From NCBI GenBank assembly GCA_016210055.1, contig JACQUZ010000091.1, positions 1 to 32,242 on the forward strand: DNA of 32,242 nucleotides, written 5' to 3'. A program made the position numbers and the translations under genes. Below, one piece after another: positions 30,764-32,242 of this stretch. The stretch is from Deltaproteobacteria bacterium (lineage in GTDB: Bacteria > Myxococcota_A > Polyangia > Haliangiales > SHYZ01). Positions within the stretch are counted from its first letter, which is position 1; each line of letters opens with the position of its first letter. The notes beneath the pieces were generated by a model that was given only the letters and a program-made list of their open reading frames with translations, made no database searches and had not been told where the DNA came from.

Positions 30764-32157
30764 CGACCCACACGCTGATCCAGTTTTTTTACCTCGGCTC
30801 GGCAATCCTTTTCATATTGAGCCTTCGTGGCTTGCGCGGCGCCGAGAGCGCGCGGCGCGGGCTCTTCTACGCCGAGCTCGGGATGCTCCTGGCGATCATC
30901 GGCACGCTCCTCAAGCAAGAGATCATTAGCTACGAGTGGATCCTGGTCGGCTTGATCGTTGGTACGGCCATCGGGACGCCCATGGGCCTGTGGATTCCGA
31001 TGACCAAGATGCCGGAGCGAATCGCGCTCTCCCACGCGTTTGGCGGCTTGGCCGTCACGCTCGTGGGCGTTTCCGAGTACTACCTCTTCAAGCACCACGG
31101 CGCGAGCTGGAACGTCCTGAAGATGACCGCGACTGGTGCAGAGGTGCTCCTGGGCGCTATCACGTTTACCGGGAGCTTGATGGCGTTTGGCAAGCTTCAA
31201 GGGATCCTGCCAGGGCGGCCTACGACGTATCCGATGCAGAACGTGTCGAACGTCCTCATGCTGGTGGCCGCAGTGGGAATCGCCATCTACATGGTGTTCG
31301 AGCCAGGAGCCGAGGCTTTCTTTTACATCATGGCGGCCGCAGGCGCCCTGCTCGGTATCCTCTTGGTCATGCCCATCGGGGGTGCAGACATGCCGGTGGT
31401 CATTTGCTTGCTGAACTCCTACGCCGGACTTGCCGCTTCGGCGACAGGCTTTGCCATCGACAACAACGCCCTCATCATTTGCGGCGCGCTCGACGGCGGC
31501 TCCGGCTTCATCCTGGCCCTGATGATGAGCAAGGCGATGAACCGCTCGTTCGGAAACGTCATCTTCGGTGCTTTCGGCACGGTCCAAGAAGGCCCCGCCG
31601 GCACGACGGCTACTGGCCCGGCGCCCAACACCGGCTCGGTCGATGATGCGGTGGAAATCCTGCGCGTGGCTCGTTCCGTGATCGTGATTCCGGGCTACGG
31701 AATGGCCGTCTCACAGGCGCAACACGCCGTCCGCGATCTTTCGAACGCCCTCAAGGCCAACGGCGCTGAAGTGCGCTACGCGATCCACCCGGTCGCGGGA
31801 CGCATGCCTGGCCACATGAACGTGCTCCTTGCGGAGGCGAACGTCGCCTACGAAGATCTCTACGACCTCGACGACATCAACGGCGACTTCTCGGCCACCG
31901 ACGTGGCGTTGGTGGTCGGCGCCAATGACGTCGTCAATCCTGCCGCCCGGACCAACAAGGCGAGCCCCATCTACGGCATGCCCGTGTTCAACACCGAGGA
32001 GGCGCGGTCCGTTATCGTGCTCAAGCGGACGCTGAACCCAGGGTTCGCTGGGATCGAGAACGAGCTGTTTATCAAGACGAATACCATGCTCGTCCTCGGT
32101 GACGCCAAGAGGACCATCCAGTCCTTTGCGAGTGGCCTCAAGGAGTCCTCGCACTAG
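30760..32157 (+). CDS. pntB: NAD(P) transhydrogenase subunit beta
   Basis: 465 aa. The N-terminal half holds eight to nine membrane helices of domain II (HAFGGLAVTLVGVSEYYLF, GSLMAFGKLQG, MPVVICLLNSYAGLAASATG, DNNALIICGALDGGSGFILA), including the proton-channel His/Asn region. The C-terminal third is the NADP(H)-binding domain III: VIVIPGYGMAVSQAQHAV (Rossmann loop GYGMAVSQAQ), HPVAGRMPGHMNVLLAEANV, LVVGANDVVNPAA and KRTLNPGFAGIENELF, all invariant. With alpha subunits it couples the proton gradient to NADPH formation from NADH. Translationally coupled to pntAB. Followed by a hairpin at 32169. Confidence 0.95.
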   Translation: MTTHTLIQFFYLGSAILFILSLRGLRGAESARRGLFYAELGMLLAIIGTLLKQEIISYEWILVGLIVGTAIGTPMGLWIPMTKMPERIALSHAFGGLAVTLVGVSEYYLFKHHGASWNVLKMTATGAEVLLGAITFTGSLMAFGKLQGILPGRPTTYPMQNVSNVLMLVAAVGIAIYMVFEPGAEAFFYIMAAAGALLGILLVMPIGGADMPVVICLLNSYAGLAASATGFAIDNNALIICGALDGGSGFILALMMSKAMNRSFGNVIFGAFGTVQEGPAGTTATGPAPNTGSVDDAVEILRVARSVIVIPGYGMAVSQAQHAVRDLSNALKANGAEVRYAIHPVAGRMPGHMNVLLAEANVAYEDLYDLDDINGDFSATDVALVVGANDVVNPAARTNKASPIYGMPVFNTEEARSVIVLKRTLNPGFAGIENELFIKTNTMLVLGDAKRTIQSFASGLKESSH

Positions 32158-32168
32158 CATGAAAAAAG

Positions 32169-32192
32169 AAAGGGGCCCACGAGCCCCCCTTT
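32169..32192. terminator. Candidate bidirectional terminator after pntB
   Basis: AAAGGGG pairs with CCCCTTT around a 10-nt loop, 11 bp after the pntB stop. On the plus strand it is preceded by an A-tract and followed by only three T; read on the minus strand it is followed by CTTTTTTC, a proper U-tract. It should therefore stop a convergent transcript from the right as well as pntB. Confidence 0.6.
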
Positions 32193-32207
32193 CGTCCAGC
32201 CGCCTCG

Positions 32208-32241
32208 TCGAGGGAGGTTAGGCCAGGCTTACCTCCTTCGA
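32208..32241. repeat. Second inverted repeat at the right edge
   Basis: Arms 32208-32221 and 32228-32241 are complementary at 12 of 14 positions around a 6-nt loop (GCCAGG). On the minus strand the right arm contains AAGGAGG. It could be a further hairpin or the 3' end of a convergent gene (a TAA lies at 32218-32220 on the minus strand); the window ends too soon to tell. Confidence 0.4.
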
Positions 32242-32242
32242 G

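Noticed and set aside
30295..31587. 430-codon open frame on the minus strand
   Set aside because: Antisense to pntAB/pntB, which are invariant families; composition is His/Arg/Asp-rich as in antisense frames.
32194..32242. Possible 3' end of a convergent gene (minus-strand codons ending SLA before TAA at 32218-32220)
   Set aside because: Only about 8 codons are visible, too few to support a gene; the minus-strand U-tract terminator at 32169 is merely suggestive.
1..32242. CRISPR arrays, tRNA/rRNA genes, transposases, phage genes
   Set aside because: No regularly spaced repeats, cloverleaf-like segments, transposase motifs or phage structural genes were found on reading both strands.

Overview
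The window is GC-rich, densely coding DNA with about 30 protein genes, no RNA genes, no CRISPR array and no insertion sequence. The gene content points to a myxobacterium-like organism (Myxococcota, formerly Deltaproteobacteria): secreted lipoproteins with DUF4215 and MopE-type calcium/metal motifs, a membrane-anchored Ser/Thr protein kinase with a beta-propeller sensor region, an FHA-domain enhancer-binding protein next to it, and many short, alternating transcription units. The taxonomic reading is inference from gene families; no marker gene is present.

Layout. 1-774: a SAM-dependent methyltransferase running off the left edge. 840-3180: a molybdate ABC transporter operon (modA-modB-modC). 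3200-4393: a membrane metallophosphoesterase. 4482-4856: a single-domain response regulator. 7409-4829 (minus): a run of Rieske-like protein, lamin-tail-like protein and long-chain acyl-CoA synthetase. 7475-8675: a MarC membrane protein and a convergent GNAT acetyltransferase. 8730-12735: a Cys-rich lipoprotein, a rhodanese, and a Nudix hydrolase coupled to a beta-helix lipoprotein. 12741-18405: a Ser/Thr kinase divergent from an FHA/AAA+ activator, followed by a propeller lipoprotein that has a sigma-54-like promoter. 18414-20808: two short-chain dehydrogenases flanking a secreted NlpC/P60-like protein. 20890-22431: a KGG-repeat stress protein, NrdR and QueE.

22542-28258 is the most interesting block: five same-strand genes encoding an NadE-like PP-loop amide synthase, an AsnB-type glutamine amidotransferase, an acyl-AMP ligase, a PrmC/HemK-family methyltransferase and an acyl carrier protein. 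The last four are tightly packed or overlapping. Together they could activate a carboxylic acid, load it on the carrier, amidate it and methylate it. The product is unknown. A 38-bp near-perfect palindrome lies inside the ligase gene.

28214-30204 (minus) is a two-gene ABC exporter. 30449-32157 is a membrane NAD(P) transhydrogenase (alpha part 2 and beta) whose usual first gene is absent from the locus. The window closes with two hairpins.

A recurrent pattern crosses the window. Most genes at the head of a transcription unit have no Shine-Dalgarno sequence. Instead they carry a TANNNT-like -10 hexamer 6-9 nt, most often exactly 8 nt, before the start codon, which suggests widespread leaderless transcripts. 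Most of the clear Shine-Dalgarno sequences belong to internal operon genes or to genes with longer leaders. Several start codons were chosen on this basis.
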